A stretch of 64,000 nt of DNA, from positions 992,001-1,056,000 of the forward strand of contig NZ_LT629742.1 in assembly GCF_900104895.1 (NCBI RefSeq). Direction: 5' to 3'. This DNA comes from Microterricola viridarii. GTDB lineage: Bacteria; Actinomycetota; Actinomycetes; Actinomycetales; Microbacteriaceae. Below, piece by piece: positions 25,686-34,775 of the stretch. Every line of letters begins with the position of its first letter. Within the stretch, counting starts at the first letter, position 1. Made by a program: the position numbers and the translations under genes. The notes under the pieces are model-generated. The model was given only the letters and a program-made list of their open reading frames with translations, did no database searches and was not told the origin of the DNA.

Positions 25686-26513
25686 TTACATCCGCTCGAG
25701 GGCGCCGGTGCGCTGCACACTGACGAGGTAAATGACGACGAAGGCGATCGGCACGAGCGCGAACGCGGCGGCGATCGGGGGGTTCAGGTTGATGTTGGAG
25801 GCGATGATGCTGCCGATCATCTGCGTCGAGCCGCCCACGAACTTGGCCACGATGTAGTCGCCGAGGCTGAGCGAGAAGGTGAAGATCGAGCCGGCGATGA
25901 TGGCGGGCTTGATCAGCGGCAGCACGACGGTGCGGATGGTGTGCCAGGCGCCGGCGCCGAGGTCGGCCGAGGCGTCGAACAGGTTCGGCGGCAGCTGGCG
26001 GATCGCGGTGTACACGGGCACGGCCATGTAGGGCAGCCAGAGGTAGGTGAGGGTCAGGACGACGGTGAAGGCACTGAACCCTGGGCCGCTGATGCCGAAC
26101 GGCGAGAGGGCCCAGTTGAAGAAGCCCTCCTCGGTGAAGGTGATGCGCATGGCGAGGATCTTGACCAGGTAGCCCGCCCAGAGGGGCAGGGTGATCGCGA
26201 CGGCCAGCAGTGCGCGCATCTTGGGCCCGGCCACCTTGGCCATGAAGATGCCGAGCGGGATGGAGATGAGGATGCAGAGGAGCGTCACGGCGAGGGCGAT
26301 GCCCAGGGTGCGCATCGAGGTGCTGAAGTACGCGGGGTTCGCGATGATCTGTTCGAAGTTGCGCAGCGTGAAGCCGGGCTTCACCTTGGAGGTGAACGGA
26401 TCGGTGATCCAGAACGCCGTCACGAGCAGCATGACGAGCGAGAAGATGTAGATGCCAATGAGCCAGAACATCGGCAGCGCGAGCAGGGCGCCCAGTTGCG
26501 CGCGGCGATTCAT
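25686..26513 (-). CDS. Spermidine/putrescine-type ABC transporter permease, PotB-like
   Basis: The 275-residue permease has six predicted helices; the coupling loop DASADLGAGAWHTIRTV and the following SLSLGDYIVAKFVGG segment match PotB/PotH proteins. It forms the heterodimeric channel with the PotC-like protein. GGAG lies near the ATG at 26513. The substrate (polyamine, or another cationic or amino-acid-like compound) is not fixed by the permeases. Confidence 0.88.
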   Translation of the reverse strand: MNRRAQLGALLALPMFWLIGIYIFSLVMLLVTAFWITDPFTSKVKPGFTLRNFEQIIANPAYFSTSMRTLGIALAVTLLCILISIPLGIFMAKVAGPKMRALLAVAITLPLWAGYLVKILAMRITFTEEGFFNWALSPFGISGPGFSAFTVVLTLTYLWLPYMAVPVYTAIRQLPPNLFDASADLGAGAWHTIRTVVLPLIKPAIIAGSIFTFSLSLGDYIVAKFVGGSTQMIGSIIASNINLNPPIAAAFALVPIAFVVIYLVSVQRTGALERM

Positions 26514-26546
26514 GGAGGGTCCGTTCGATCGATTACGGGGTGGGGC

Positions 26547-26576
26547 GGATGGGCGGGCCGGTCGGCCCGCCCATCC
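26547..26576. promoter_or_regulatory. 13-bp stem-loop between binding-protein and PotB-like genes
   Basis: GGATGGGCGGGCC (26547-26559), loop GGTC, complement at 26564-26576. No T-tract on the minus strand. Located directly after the binding-protein stop codon, like the stem-loops in the other two transporter operons. Confidence 0.55.
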
Positions 26577-26582
26577 CGGTGC

Positions 26583-27791
26583 TTAGCTCTTGACGGTGAG
26601 CCAGGCGTCCGTCCACTGCTGGAAGTTGGTGCACGTGGCATCCGTGCGGCCGTCGATGCACTGCTCGATCGGCGTGGTCCAGAACCAGACCTTCTCGAAG
26701 TACTCCTCGTCGGTGGCGTTGAAGTAGTCGCAGTGCGCGGCTGCCTCGTCGTTGAGCGAGCAGAACGCGGCGTTGGCCGGGGCCATGCCGAAGTTCATGG
26801 CGATGGCACCGTTGACCTCGGGCGAGCTGGTGTAGTCCATCCACGCGTAGGCGCAGTTGGGGCTCTTCGACTCGGCGCCGATCATCCAGGCGTCAGACCA
26901 GCCGGTCGAGCCCTCTGCGGGCAGAACGCTCTTGAACTTCTCCTCGCCGGTCAGCTTGCGCAGGATCTCCCACGAGGTGCCGAGGTTGGTCGTGCCACCC
27001 ATGAAGGAGGTGATCTGCGCGGCCGGGTCGGCCCAGTACTCGGAGACGATCTTGTTCTGCTGCTTGAGCAGCTTGATGGCCGCGTCGAGCTGGGTCTGGT
27101 CCAGGGCGTAGGGGTTGGTGATGCCGAGCTCCGGCTGGTGCGCCATCAGGTAGACGGCGGCGTCGGCGATGTAGATCGGCGCGTCGTAGGCGATGATCTG
27201 GCCGGCGTAGGGGCTATCGGCCTCCCAGGCGACGTCCCAGCTGGTGGGCGTCTCGGTGACGACGTCGCTGTTGTACTGCAGGATGTTGGCGCCGCGGCCG
27301 ATCGGCACGCCGTAGGACTTGCCGTTGATCGTGTCGTAGATCTGGCCCTTCATGCCGGGCACGATGTCGTCGCCGAAGTTCGGCACGAGGTCGAGGTTGA
27401 TCGGGGCGACGTCGCCGCCGGCGATCAGGCGCAGGCTGGCATCGCCGGATGCCGACACGAGGTCGTAGTCGCCGGTGCGCATGAGCTGCACCATCTCGTC
27501 GCTGGTTCCGGCGACGCGGCGGTTGACCGTGCAGCCGGTGTCGGCGGTGAACTGGTCGCTCCAGGCGGGCTCGACGAAGCCGCTCCACGCGACGATGTTG
27601 AGCTCCTTCTCCATGTCGCCCATCGCGGAGTGCGTGGCAACATCGGGGACGTCGATGCTGAGGCCGCCGGTCGAGCCGCTGCCTGCCGTGTCGTCGCCGG
27701 CGCTGCAGCCGGTGAGGACGAGTGCGGCTGCGGCGACGAACGCTGCCCCCGCGAGCATCTTGGGTCGCCCTGTGAACATCTTTGATCGCAT
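26583..27791 (-). CDS. Polyamine-type ABC transporter substrate-binding lipoprotein, PotD-like
   Basis: 402 residues with a basic n-region, hydrophobic core and lipobox LVLTGC (Cys at about residue 29). The mature part starts with the PotD/PotF-like LNIVAWSGF strand and holds TGCTVN, SASGDASLRLI and VPIGRGANILQYN, typical of extracellular polyamine-type binding proteins. Several Cys in the C-terminal half (CAYAW, CSLNDEAAAHC, CIDGRTDATC) could form disulfides. AAGGAG lies 7-8 bases before ATG 27791. The ligand is unproven; Pot-type proteins also take gamma-aminobutyrate, choline-like or opine compounds. Confidence 0.85.
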   Translation of the reverse strand: MRSKMFTGRPKMLAGAAFVAAAALVLTGCSAGDDTAGSGSTGGLSIDVPDVATHSAMGDMEKELNIVAWSGFVEPAWSDQFTADTGCTVNRRVAGTSDEMVQLMRTGDYDLVSASGDASLRLIAGGDVAPINLDLVPNFGDDIVPGMKGQIYDTINGKSYGVPIGRGANILQYNSDVVTETPTSWDVAWEADSPYAGQIIAYDAPIYIADAAVYLMAHQPELGITNPYALDQTQLDAAIKLLKQQNKIVSEYWADPAAQITSFMGGTTNLGTSWEILRKLTGEEKFKSVLPAEGSTGWSDAWMIGAESKSPNCAYAWMDYTSSPEVNGAIAMNFGMAPANAAFCSLNDEAAAHCDYFNATDEEYFEKVWFWTTPIEQCIDGRTDATCTNFQQWTDAWLTVKS

Positions 27792-27815
27792 GGAATCGCT
27801 CCTTCTAGTGAGTGA

Positions 27816-27872
27816 GTGGTGCTGTGGGTCCTGCTGTGGTGCTGTGGTGCTGGCTGTGGTGCTGGCTGTGGG
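27816..27872. repeat. Degenerate GCTGTGGT tandem repeat
   Basis: A T/G-rich simple repeat built on GTGGTGCTG/GCTGTGGT fills the gap between the ATPase and binding-protein genes of the Pot-type operon. Base composition differs strongly from flanking DNA. Likely slippage product. Confidence 0.6.
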
Positions 27873-27895
27873 GATGCCGGCCGCGGCGGCGCGGC

Positions 27896-28954
<1,059 letters not shown>

Positions 28955-28998
28955 TGTGCGGACTCCTTAGATCGGCGGTGAACTCAAAGGTGAGTGTT

Positions 28999-29027
28999 AA
29001 CCTATAGAACCAGATGTCATATTTCAA
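28999..29027 (-). promoter_or_regulatory. Promoter of the Pot-type operon with operator in the spacer
   Basis: Read on the minus strand: TTGAAA (29027-29022), 17-base spacer, TAGGTT (29004-28999). The spacer holds ATATGACAT (29022-29014), a one-mismatch ATGT-N-ACAT dyad, where a bound GntR protein would block RNA polymerase. The GntR gene starts divergently about 100-150 bases away. Confidence 0.6.
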
Positions 29028-29167
29028 GCTCGTTTCGGGGGCGTGTCGAGAATGCGTTGTTTGCGCGTGTTCGGTGTCAGAATTGAGCGGTGGACTCGCC
29101 GGAATCACGTGGACCCCGCGCGCTAGACGCGGGGCACGATGGCCCGGGGGTTCAGAACGGGGGAGTC

Positions 29168-29920
29168 GTGGCAGAGCCGCAGGCTGATCGGTCGATGGTT
29201 CCGCGCCGTTTGGAGGGCGCGCTGTTCCAGTCGATCGGCGATGCCGGCCGTGCAGAGCTCGTCGAGCGCCGGCTTGCCGACGCCATCACCGGCGGGCTGC
29301 TCCGCGCAGGCGAACGCCTGCCATCCGAGTCCGAGCTCGCGCGCACCTTCGGTGTCGCCCCGGCCACGGTGCGGGAGTCGCTGCTCGGCCTCCGGGCCCG
29401 CGGGCTGGTCGTCACCCGGCGCGGGCGCAACGGCGGCAGCTTCGTGGCGGAGGGCGCCGACCCGATCAGCCATGCGCGCGAGTCGTTGCGCACTGCCTCG
29501 CGGCTGTCGCTGCGCGACCTCGGCGCCCACTACGCGGCGATCACCGCAGCCTGCGTGCGCCTCGCCGCCCGCCGTGCGGTGCCGTCGGAGGTGCAGGCGC
29601 TGCGCACCCGCTTCGACCGCCTCGACGAGGGCGACCTCGAGCAGTGGCGGCGCACCCTGGACGACGTGCAGATCGAGCTCGTGGCGCTCAGCCAGTCGGC
29701 CCGGCTGACACGGGAGCAGATGCGTCTGCAGGCCGAGATCTCGCCGCTGCTGCGGCTGGTCGACACCGTGAGCGAGCACCGCGGCACCGAGCGCGCGCTG
29801 CTCCTGGCCGTGATCGACGCCGTCGAGCGGGGCGATGCGCCGGGCGCCGTCGACGCCACGGAGCAGATGGTGGATGCGGTCATCGACGCGCTCATCGCCA
29901 TCCAGGCGCAGACGGCGTGA
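29168..29920 (+). CDS. GntR/FadR-family transcriptional regulator (FCD-type)
   Basis: A winged helix-turn-helix of the GntR type is clear: LVERRLADAITGGLLRAGER, then LPSESELARTFGVAPATVRE and LLGLRARGLVVTRRGRNGG, followed by an all-helical FCD-like ligand domain. Length from GTG 29168 is 250 residues. The start is uncertain: GGGGAG is only 2-3 bases from this GTG, an upstream GTG at 29090 has no ribosome site, and ATG 29194 is also possible. Divergent placement next to the Pot-type operon and the dyad in its promoter suggest it controls that operon and itself. The inducer is probably a polyamine-like or amino-acid ligand (inference). Confidence 0.85.
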   Translation: MAEPQADRSMVPRRLEGALFQSIGDAGRAELVERRLADAITGGLLRAGERLPSESELARTFGVAPATVRESLLGLRARGLVVTRRGRNGGSFVAEGADPISHARESLRTASRLSLRDLGAHYAAITAACVRLAARRAVPSEVQALRTRFDRLDEGDLEQWRRTLDDVQIELVALSQSARLTREQMRLQAEISPLLRLVDTVSEHRGTERALLLAVIDAVERGDAPGAVDATEQMVDAVIDALIAIQAQTA

Positions 29921-29997
29921 GTTGGCAGGGAGCGCCCTTCTCTCGATAAGCTCCGACGATCACGGCTACGAGGCGGTGACGACGGGAGCGCGACGCC

Positions 29998-30699
29998 ATG
30001 GTGACGACGACACATTCCACGGCCACCCGTGCGACCGAGATCGTGTCCGAGTACTTCCGCGCCCCGATCAGCGTGCTGGAAGAGTCCGCACAGGTCCTCG
30101 GCGGCCAGCTCGCCGCGGCCAAGGGCTCGGGGGCGCTGACGGCCGCCCAGCTCGACCTGCTCGTCGAACCGCACGCCCACGCCGCGCTGGCCCTGGTCGA
30201 AGCGCGCGTCTACGGCGCGGGCTTCATTGCCGCCGTCGACCTGCTCACCGGCGCGCGCAACCACCTCTCCTGGTGGCAGGGCGATGACCGCGGCAAGCTC
30301 GTGCTCGCCGCCCAGTCGGTGAACAAGGAGTTCATCGACTACAGCGACTTCGAGTGGTTCCGGGTGCCGATGATGACGGGCGCCCCGCACGTCGCCGGGC
30401 CGCACGTCGACTACCTCTGCAGCGACGAGTACACAGTCACCGTCGCGGCCCCCGTGCACATCGACGGAGACTTCGTCGGCGTCGCCGGCCTCGACATGCT
30501 CATCGACTCGGTCGAGCGCCAGCTCCTGCCGCGTCTCAGCGCCCTCGGCGAGCCGGTGACGCTCATCAACGGCGTCGGCCGGGTGGTGCTCTCCACGGAT
30601 GCCGCGCACACCACCGGTGACGCGGTGCGCGGCGGCCGGCTCGCCGAGCTGGAGCGGGCCCGCTGCGCCGGCGTCGAGCTCGACATCATCGTCGGCTGA
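29998..30699 (+). CDS. Free-standing Cache-type (PDC) sensor domain protein
   Basis: A 233-residue protein that resembles the ligand-binding Cache/PDC fold of chemoreceptors and sensor kinases: the central WFRVPM, VDYLCSDEYTVTVAAPV and GVAGLDMLID segments correspond to the pocket strand-loop region. It has no membrane segment, no signal peptide and no output domain, so it would be cytoplasmic. It follows the GntR gene by 77 bases and lies beside the Pot-type transporter, so it may sense or buffer the same ligand. GGGAGCG lies upstream of ATG 29998. Function unknown. Confidence 0.7.
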   Translation: MVTTTHSTATRATEIVSEYFRAPISVLEESAQVLGGQLAAAKGSGALTAAQLDLLVEPHAHAALALVEARVYGAGFIAAVDLLTGARNHLSWWQGDDRGKLVLAAQSVNKEFIDYSDFEWFRVPMMTGAPHVAGPHVDYLCSDEYTVTVAAPVHIDGDFVGVAGLDMLIDSVERQLLPRLSALGEPVTLINGVGRVVLSTDAAHTTGDAVRGGRLAELERARCAGVELDIIVG

Positions 30700-30737
30700 C
30701 ACTCGTCCCGTCCGCCCCGATGGTGGGCCGATTCCCG

Positions 30738-30861
30738 ATGGGTGGGCCTGTCGAAACCCGGTTTCCATGGGTTGAGCTTGTCGAAACCCGGCAAGCACCG
30801 GTAACTGTCCAGAGGATTCCTTGGGACTTGGCTGCCGCCTTTCGCGACGCTTCGCGTCGCG
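30738..30861. repeat. Intergenic GTCGAAACCCGG repeat pair and adjacent hairpin
   Basis: Two copies of an element reading ATGGGTngngCnTGTCGAAACCCGG occur at 30738-30761 and 30767-30791 in direct orientation. A perfect 8-bp hairpin follows at 30843-30850 / 30854-30861 (CGCGACGC, TTC, GCGTCGCG). Sequences like GGTTTCGACAAGCTCAA are frequent intergenic repeats in Microbacteriaceae-like genomes, from memory. Confidence 0.55.
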
Positions 30862-30882
30862 CGCTCATGCCACCATAGAACG

Positions 30883-31476
30883 GTGAGCACTGCAGACATC
30901 CCGCCCGCCCCCACCGCCCAGGCCAAGTACCAGGTGCGCTTCGACTGGGGCGTCGCCGGAGCCGCACGCATCGCTCCGGGCGCCGACGTGGTCGTCTGGG
31001 TCGACGTCCTGGGCCCCGGCCTCCAGCACACCGGCGGGCACGAGCCCAGCGGCATCCTCGACCTGCTCCCGACCGGCATCCCGGTGCTCGGCGCCGGCTT
31101 CACGACCGCGTCCGCCACCGCGCGCTGGATCACCGATCTGCAGCACCGGCTCGGCCGCCGCGCCATGATCGCGATCCTTGCCGCGGGGGAGCCGGAGAGC
31201 GGGCAGGGCCTCACGGCCGGCGTGCGCTTCGCCGTCGAGGACCAGCTGGCCGCGGGTGCCGTCATCGACGCGCTGGCCACCCTCGGCACCGACTACTGCT
31301 CGCCGGAGGCCGCCGCCAGTTGCGCCGCCTTCACCGGGCTCCGCGGCGCGGTCGCCCACCTGCTCACGGCCAGTGCCTCCGCCCAGCAGCTCGTGGCGGC
31401 AGGCGTCGCCCCGGCGCTGATCCGCGCGGCGGGCGCACTGGACACCGAGGAGCAGGCACGGCTGCTGCGCGGCTAG
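30883..31476 (+). CDS. ComB-like 2-phosphosulfolactate phosphatase family protein
   Basis: The 197-residue protein resembles the ComB family: YQVRFDWGVAGAARIA, followed by DVVVWVDVL, and a late DYCSPEAA motif. ComB hydrolyses 2-phosphosulfolactate in archaeal coenzyme M synthesis; actinobacterial members have unknown substrates since coenzyme M is absent. The DVVVWVDVL strand supplies the likely metal/phosphate-binding Asp residues. GTG 30883 is preceded closely by CATAGAAC, which may be a -10 for a leaderless mRNA. It ends 9 bases from a convergent gene. Confidence 0.7.
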   Translation: MSTADIPPAPTAQAKYQVRFDWGVAGAARIAPGADVVVWVDVLGPGLQHTGGHEPSGILDLLPTGIPVLGAGFTTASATARWITDLQHRLGRRAMIAILAAGEPESGQGLTAGVRFAVEDQLAAGAVIDALATLGTDYCSPEAAASCAAFTGLRGAVAHLLTASASAQQLVAAGVAPALIRAAGALDTEEQARLLRG

Positions 31477-31485
31477 GGCGCTGCC

Positions 31486-32112
31486 CTACTCGGCCTGAGC
31501 CGCGGCCTTCGCCCGGTGCTTGCGCACCTTGGCCCGGTTGCCGCAGCGCTGCATCGAGCACCAGCGCCGGCTGCCCGCCCGCGAGGTGTCCAGGTAGATG
31601 ATCGAGCAGTCGTCGGCCGAGCAGGCGTGGATGCGCCCGCCCGCCTCCGGCCCGAACAGGCGCACGGCCTCGCGGGCGAGCGTCGAGAGCGCCTGCGGCA
31701 CCCGCACGCTGGCGTGCCCGGCCTGGCGGCTGCCGCCGGGCAGCGCGGGCGGAACGTCGGGGGTTGCCGCGAACAGGTTGACGATGTCGATGTCGGATGC
31801 CGGCAGCTCCTCGCCCGCCGCGGCGGCGACGGCCAGCCGGGCGATCGAGTCGCGCAGCCCGATGGCGTCGTCGAGGTCGCCGGGCCGGGGCGTGCCCTGC
31901 ACCGCGCCGAAGCGCTCGCCGAGCCACTGCAGCAGGTCGTCCAAGGTCGGCAGCAACTCGGCGCCGGCGCCGGAGTCGTCGCTGGGGTCGGCCACGATGG
32001 GGCCGGTGTAGGCGAAATCGAGCGCGGCGGAGCCGGAATCGAACCACCAGCGTGTGCCGTCATCCGGGGTCAACCACTGCCCCGTGGGGATCACAACGCT
32101 CGCAACTGCCAT
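31486..32112 (-). CDS. CGNR zinc-finger (ABATE domain) putative regulator
   Basis: 208 residues. The C-terminus carries the CGNR zinc-finger pattern: two Cys in HACSADDCSIIYLDTSR, then RRWCSMQRCGNRAKVRKHR. The N-terminal half is an ABATE-type domain starting with WWFDSGSAALDFAYT. Such proteins are presumed stress-linked transcription regulators in actinobacteria. ATG 32112 is chosen: TACCGT (32119-32124) lies 6 bases upstream as a leaderless -10, and the open frame further upstream belongs to the shadow of the next gene. It lies 17 bases after the SprT stop. Confidence 0.8.
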   Translation of the reverse strand: MAVASVVIPTGQWLTPDDGTRWWFDSGSAALDFAYTGPIVADPSDDSGAGAELLPTLDDLLQWLGERFGAVQGTPRPGDLDDAIGLRDSIARLAVAAAAGEELPASDIDIVNLFAATPDVPPALPGGSRQAGHASVRVPQALSTLAREAVRLFGPEAGGRIHACSADDCSIIYLDTSRAGSRRWCSMQRCGNRAKVRKHRAKAAAQAE

Positions 32113-32129
32113 GTAACTACGGTATCGGG

Positions 32130-32645
32130 TTACTCTGGGCGGCTCGTGCGCGCGCCGTCGCCCGCCGCCGCGAGGCGCCGCGCGGCGGGCGTGATCACGC
32201 GGTGCTCCCAGGCGATCAGGTTCGCCATCGAGAAGCCGCGCCCGCAGAGCCCGCAGGAGAGATCGCGCACCGGCTTGCGGTAGCGGTAGTGGGCGTGCCC
32301 GGCCGGGCAGTGGCCGAGCCAGGGTGCGAGCTCGTCGGCGATCTCGCCGTGGTGGGTGCGCTCGCCCTCGTAGCCGAGCTCCCTGGCCGTCGCCGCCCAC
32401 CGCGGGCCGTGCCCGGCGCGCGGGCCGACCAGCGCGTGGGCGACCTCGTGCAGGAGGATCTGGTGGATCTCGTCGTCGTCGTAGCGGGCGGCCAGATAGC
32501 GCGAGACGGTGATGTGCTTCGCGGTGAAGTTGCACAGGCCAGCGCGCTTCTTGGCATTGTCGAAGCCGAACGTCCAGACGGCCGGGTCCAGGTGCAGGGC
32601 AATCAGGGCGTTCGCCCAGTGCCTCACGCGCTCGAGATCAGCCAT
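32130..32645 (-). CDS. SprT-like zinc metalloprotease-fold protein
   Basis: The 171-residue protein has the metal site HEVAH (His66, Glu67, His70) in HEVAHALVGPRAGHGPRW and a C-terminal zinc ribbon with CPAGH and CGLCGRGF. This is the SprT/Spartan-like domain; the eukaryotic relative cleaves DNA-protein crosslinks, while bacterial members are poorly studied. No signal peptide, so it is cytoplasmic. TATTCT (32652-32657, minus strand) is 6 bases before the ATG, again consistent with a leaderless transcript. Confidence 0.88.
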   Translation of the reverse strand: MADLERVRHWANALIALHLDPAVWTFGFDNAKKRAGLCNFTAKHITVSRYLAARYDDDEIHQILLHEVAHALVGPRAGHGPRWAATARELGYEGERTHHGEIADELAPWLGHCPAGHAHYRYRKPVRDLSCGLCGRGFSMANLIAWEHRVITPAARRLAAAGDGARTSRPE

Positions 32646-32690
32646 GGCATGAGAATACTGCGCGGCACCGACGCCGTGTACTGGCGAATG

Positions 32691-33307
32691 CTAGCTGTCC
32701 CGGACAATGCGCCCGGAGATCGGCAGGGTCTGCATCATCGACTCGGCGAGCATCGACTCGACGACCAGCACCGAGGTCAACGAGGCCTCCATCTGGTCGG
32801 CCGGTGCGTTGTGCTTCTCGCGCAGGAATACCGCCGCTTTGAAGTCGATGAGGGCGGATGCCAGGTCGCCGGCGTCGAAGTGCACCTTGCCGCGGTGCTG
32901 CCGGGCGAAGGCCTCGATGCGGGTCCACTCGTGCGTGGCGGCATCCTCGATCACAGCCGTCATCTCGGACTCCGCCTCGGGCAGCTTGCCCTGGAACTGC
33001 AGCACCTGGGCCCGGCGCAGCCTGGCCGTGACGTTGTCCTTGCGGTCGCCGGTGAAGCGGGTCAGGCGCAGCGCCTCGTTGGCGACCTCGAAGGCCTCGT
33101 CCAGCCGGCCGAGCAGGCGGAGCAGGGAGGTGCGCTCGGCCAGCGCGCTCAGGCTGCGCAGCTCCGCGATCTCGGAGAGCCGCTCGTCGGCGGCCTGCAG
33201 GTCGACTTTCTCGCGCAGGGTGACGGGGTCGTAGCCAAGAATGATGCTCAGGGGTTCTTCCAGACGTGCGTCGCGAGGCTCTCGCGTGGCGGGGTGTTCT
33301 CCTCCAC
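32691..33307 (-). CDS. TPR-like protein with an apparent frameshift near the start
   Basis: The main body (about 185 residues, to 32691) contains helical repeats with TPR character: LGRLDEAFEVANEALRL, LQFQGKLPEAESEM, FDAGDLASALIDFKAA. It probably mediates protein contacts. In this frame no credible start codon precedes SIILGYDPVTL. The minus-1 frame just upstream runs from GTG 33307, reads MEENTPPRESLATHVWKNP with near-perfect GC at third positions, and stops at TGA 33248-33250 beside a CCCC run (33251-33254, minus strand). A single-base change or minus-1 slip there would join both parts into one protein of about 205 residues. Without it, GTG 33338 is the nearest in-frame start. Confidence 0.6.
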
Positions 33308-33369
33308 GATAACCCGCAACGGGGCGGCACGCCGCCACTTCGCGCGCCCGGTCACGCAACCGGCGGCGC

Positions 33370-34611
33370 TCAGCCCGCCGGTTCGAGCGCCACCTGCCAG
33401 AGGTGGTCGTCGCCGTCCCGCGGCGATCCGCGCCCGTCGGTGTTGTTGCTGAGGAACCAGAGCGTGCCATCCGGCCCGGCGGCCACGTCGCGGAGGCGCC
33501 CGAACTCACCGACGAACCAGGGCGAGGCCGGCTGGCCGGAGTCCGGCACCCACCGCCAGAGGCGCTCGCCGCGCAGGGCCGCGATGAACACGGTGTCGTC
33601 GACGACCGCCAGCCCGCTCGGGCTGGCCTCGTCCGTCGACCACTGCAGCACCGGGTCGAGGAACCGCGCGTCGCCGGCCGCGCCCTCGACGACCGGCCAG
33701 CCGTAGTTGCCGCCCGGGGTCACCTGGTTGAGCTCGTCCCAGGTGTTCTGCCCGAACTCGGCGGCCCAGAGGCGCCCGCGCGAGTCCCAGCCGATGCCCT
33801 GCGGGTTGCGGTGCCCGAGGCTCCAGACGAGGGTGCCGAAGGGGTTGCCGGCCGGCACGGCGCCCGTCGGCGTCATCCGCAGGATCTTGCCGCCCAGGTA
33901 GTCGGGGTTCTGCGCGCCGTCACGGTTGCCCGCATCGCCGGCGGTGGCGTAGAGCATGCCGTCCGGGCCGAACGCGATGCGGCCGCCGTCGTGGTTGGCT
34001 GCACGCGGGATGCCGCTGGCCACGAGCTCGGCCGGGCCGAGGGCGAGTGAGCCGGCCGCCCCCTGCAACGGCATCCGCACGATGCGGTTGTCTGACGCGC
34101 CCGTGAAGTAGGCGTACACCCAGGTGCCGGGAGCACCAGTCTGGCCGTCGGCCTCCTCTGCCCTGGCCGCGAGACCGAGCAGGCCGCCCTCGCCGCCTGG
34201 GGCCACGCCGGCGACGGTGCCGGCCACACGCAGGCTGCCGTCCACCAACAGCTCGAGCACGTCCCCGCTGTCGCGCTCGCTGATGAGGGTCGTCTCCTCC
34301 GGCAGGGCCGTGCCGTCGGCGGTGGTGACGGGCGGTGCGTCCGCGCCGACACTGGCCGCCGTCATCCTCAGGATCGACCAGGGCGCGTCGAGGCCCGTGG
34401 CCACGCTGCTCGGCTCACCGATCGGCTGCACCGGAACCACAACCGGCCGCGCCGATTCCCCGGCGCTCGCCGTGGGGCGCGGCGCCGCCGGCGGCGTCGA
34501 CGTGGCTGTCGGCTGCGGCGCCGGCGCGGTGCAGCCGCTCAGCAGCCCGCCGCACAGCCCGCCGAGCAGCACCGCGACCAGCAGTGCTCTCGCTCGCCCG
34601 TCCCCGCGCAC
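33370..34611 (-). CDS. PQQ-dependent sugar dehydrogenase-like lipoprotein (glucose/sorbosone dehydrogenase family)
   Basis: The 413-residue protein starts with a basic n-region, a hydrophobic stretch and lipobox LLSGC, then a Pro/Thr/Ala-rich linker of about 45 residues. The catalytic domain is a six-bladed propeller of the soluble glucose dehydrogenase family, shown by GLDAPWSI, NHDGGRIAFGPDGMLYATAGD (the His-Gly base motif), GHRNPQGIGWD, FGQNTWDELNQV and NYGWPVVEG. These enzymes oxidise sugars at the cell surface with PQQ; no PQQ synthesis genes are in view. GTG 34611 is chosen because GGAGG lies 4-5 bases upstream and gives a correct signal peptide; ATG 34668 is an alternative. Confidence 0.85.
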   Translation of the reverse strand: MRGDGRARALLVAVLLGGLCGGLLSGCTAPAPQPTATSTPPAAPRPTASAGESARPVVVPVQPIGEPSSVATGLDAPWSILRMTAASVGADAPPVTTADGTALPEETTLISERDSGDVLELLVDGSLRVAGTVAGVAPGGEGGLLGLAARAEEADGQTGAPGTWVYAYFTGASDNRIVRMPLQGAAGSLALGPAELVASGIPRAANHDGGRIAFGPDGMLYATAGDAGNRDGAQNPDYLGGKILRMTPTGAVPAGNPFGTLVWSLGHRNPQGIGWDSRGRLWAAEFGQNTWDELNQVTPGGNYGWPVVEGAAGDARFLDPVLQWSTDEASPSGLAVVDDTVFIAALRGERLWRWVPDSGQPASPWFVGEFGRLRDVAAGPDGTLWFLSNNTDGRGSPRDGDDHLWQVALEPAG

Positions 34612-34689
34612 CTGGCCTCCCGCCTCCTGGTCACTCCCAGTCTGCGCGCGCGAGCGCCCGGCGTCCATGCCCGGCCGCGCGCCCGCAGT

Positions 34690-34751
34690 AAAACAGGAGC
34701 AGGCGGGTGCGACGCCCGCAGTGGAGCCCCGCGCCGCTCTCCTCCTGTTTT
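34690..34751 (-). terminator. Terminator downstream of the spermidine-synthase-like gene
   Basis: AAAACAGGAG (34690-34699) pairs perfectly with 34742-34751. Read on the minus strand, the stem ends in CTCCTGTTTT, a U-tract, placed just past the stop codon. An inner 5-bp stem (GCGGG/CCCGC) lies in the loop. Confidence 0.65.
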
Positions 34752-34775
34752 TCGGCGAGGAGCGCCGGCGGTCAG

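Noticed and set aside
27816-27872. Transposon remnant in the Pot-type operon
   Set aside because: The sequence is a simple GTGGTGCTG-type repeat without terminal inverted repeats or target duplication.
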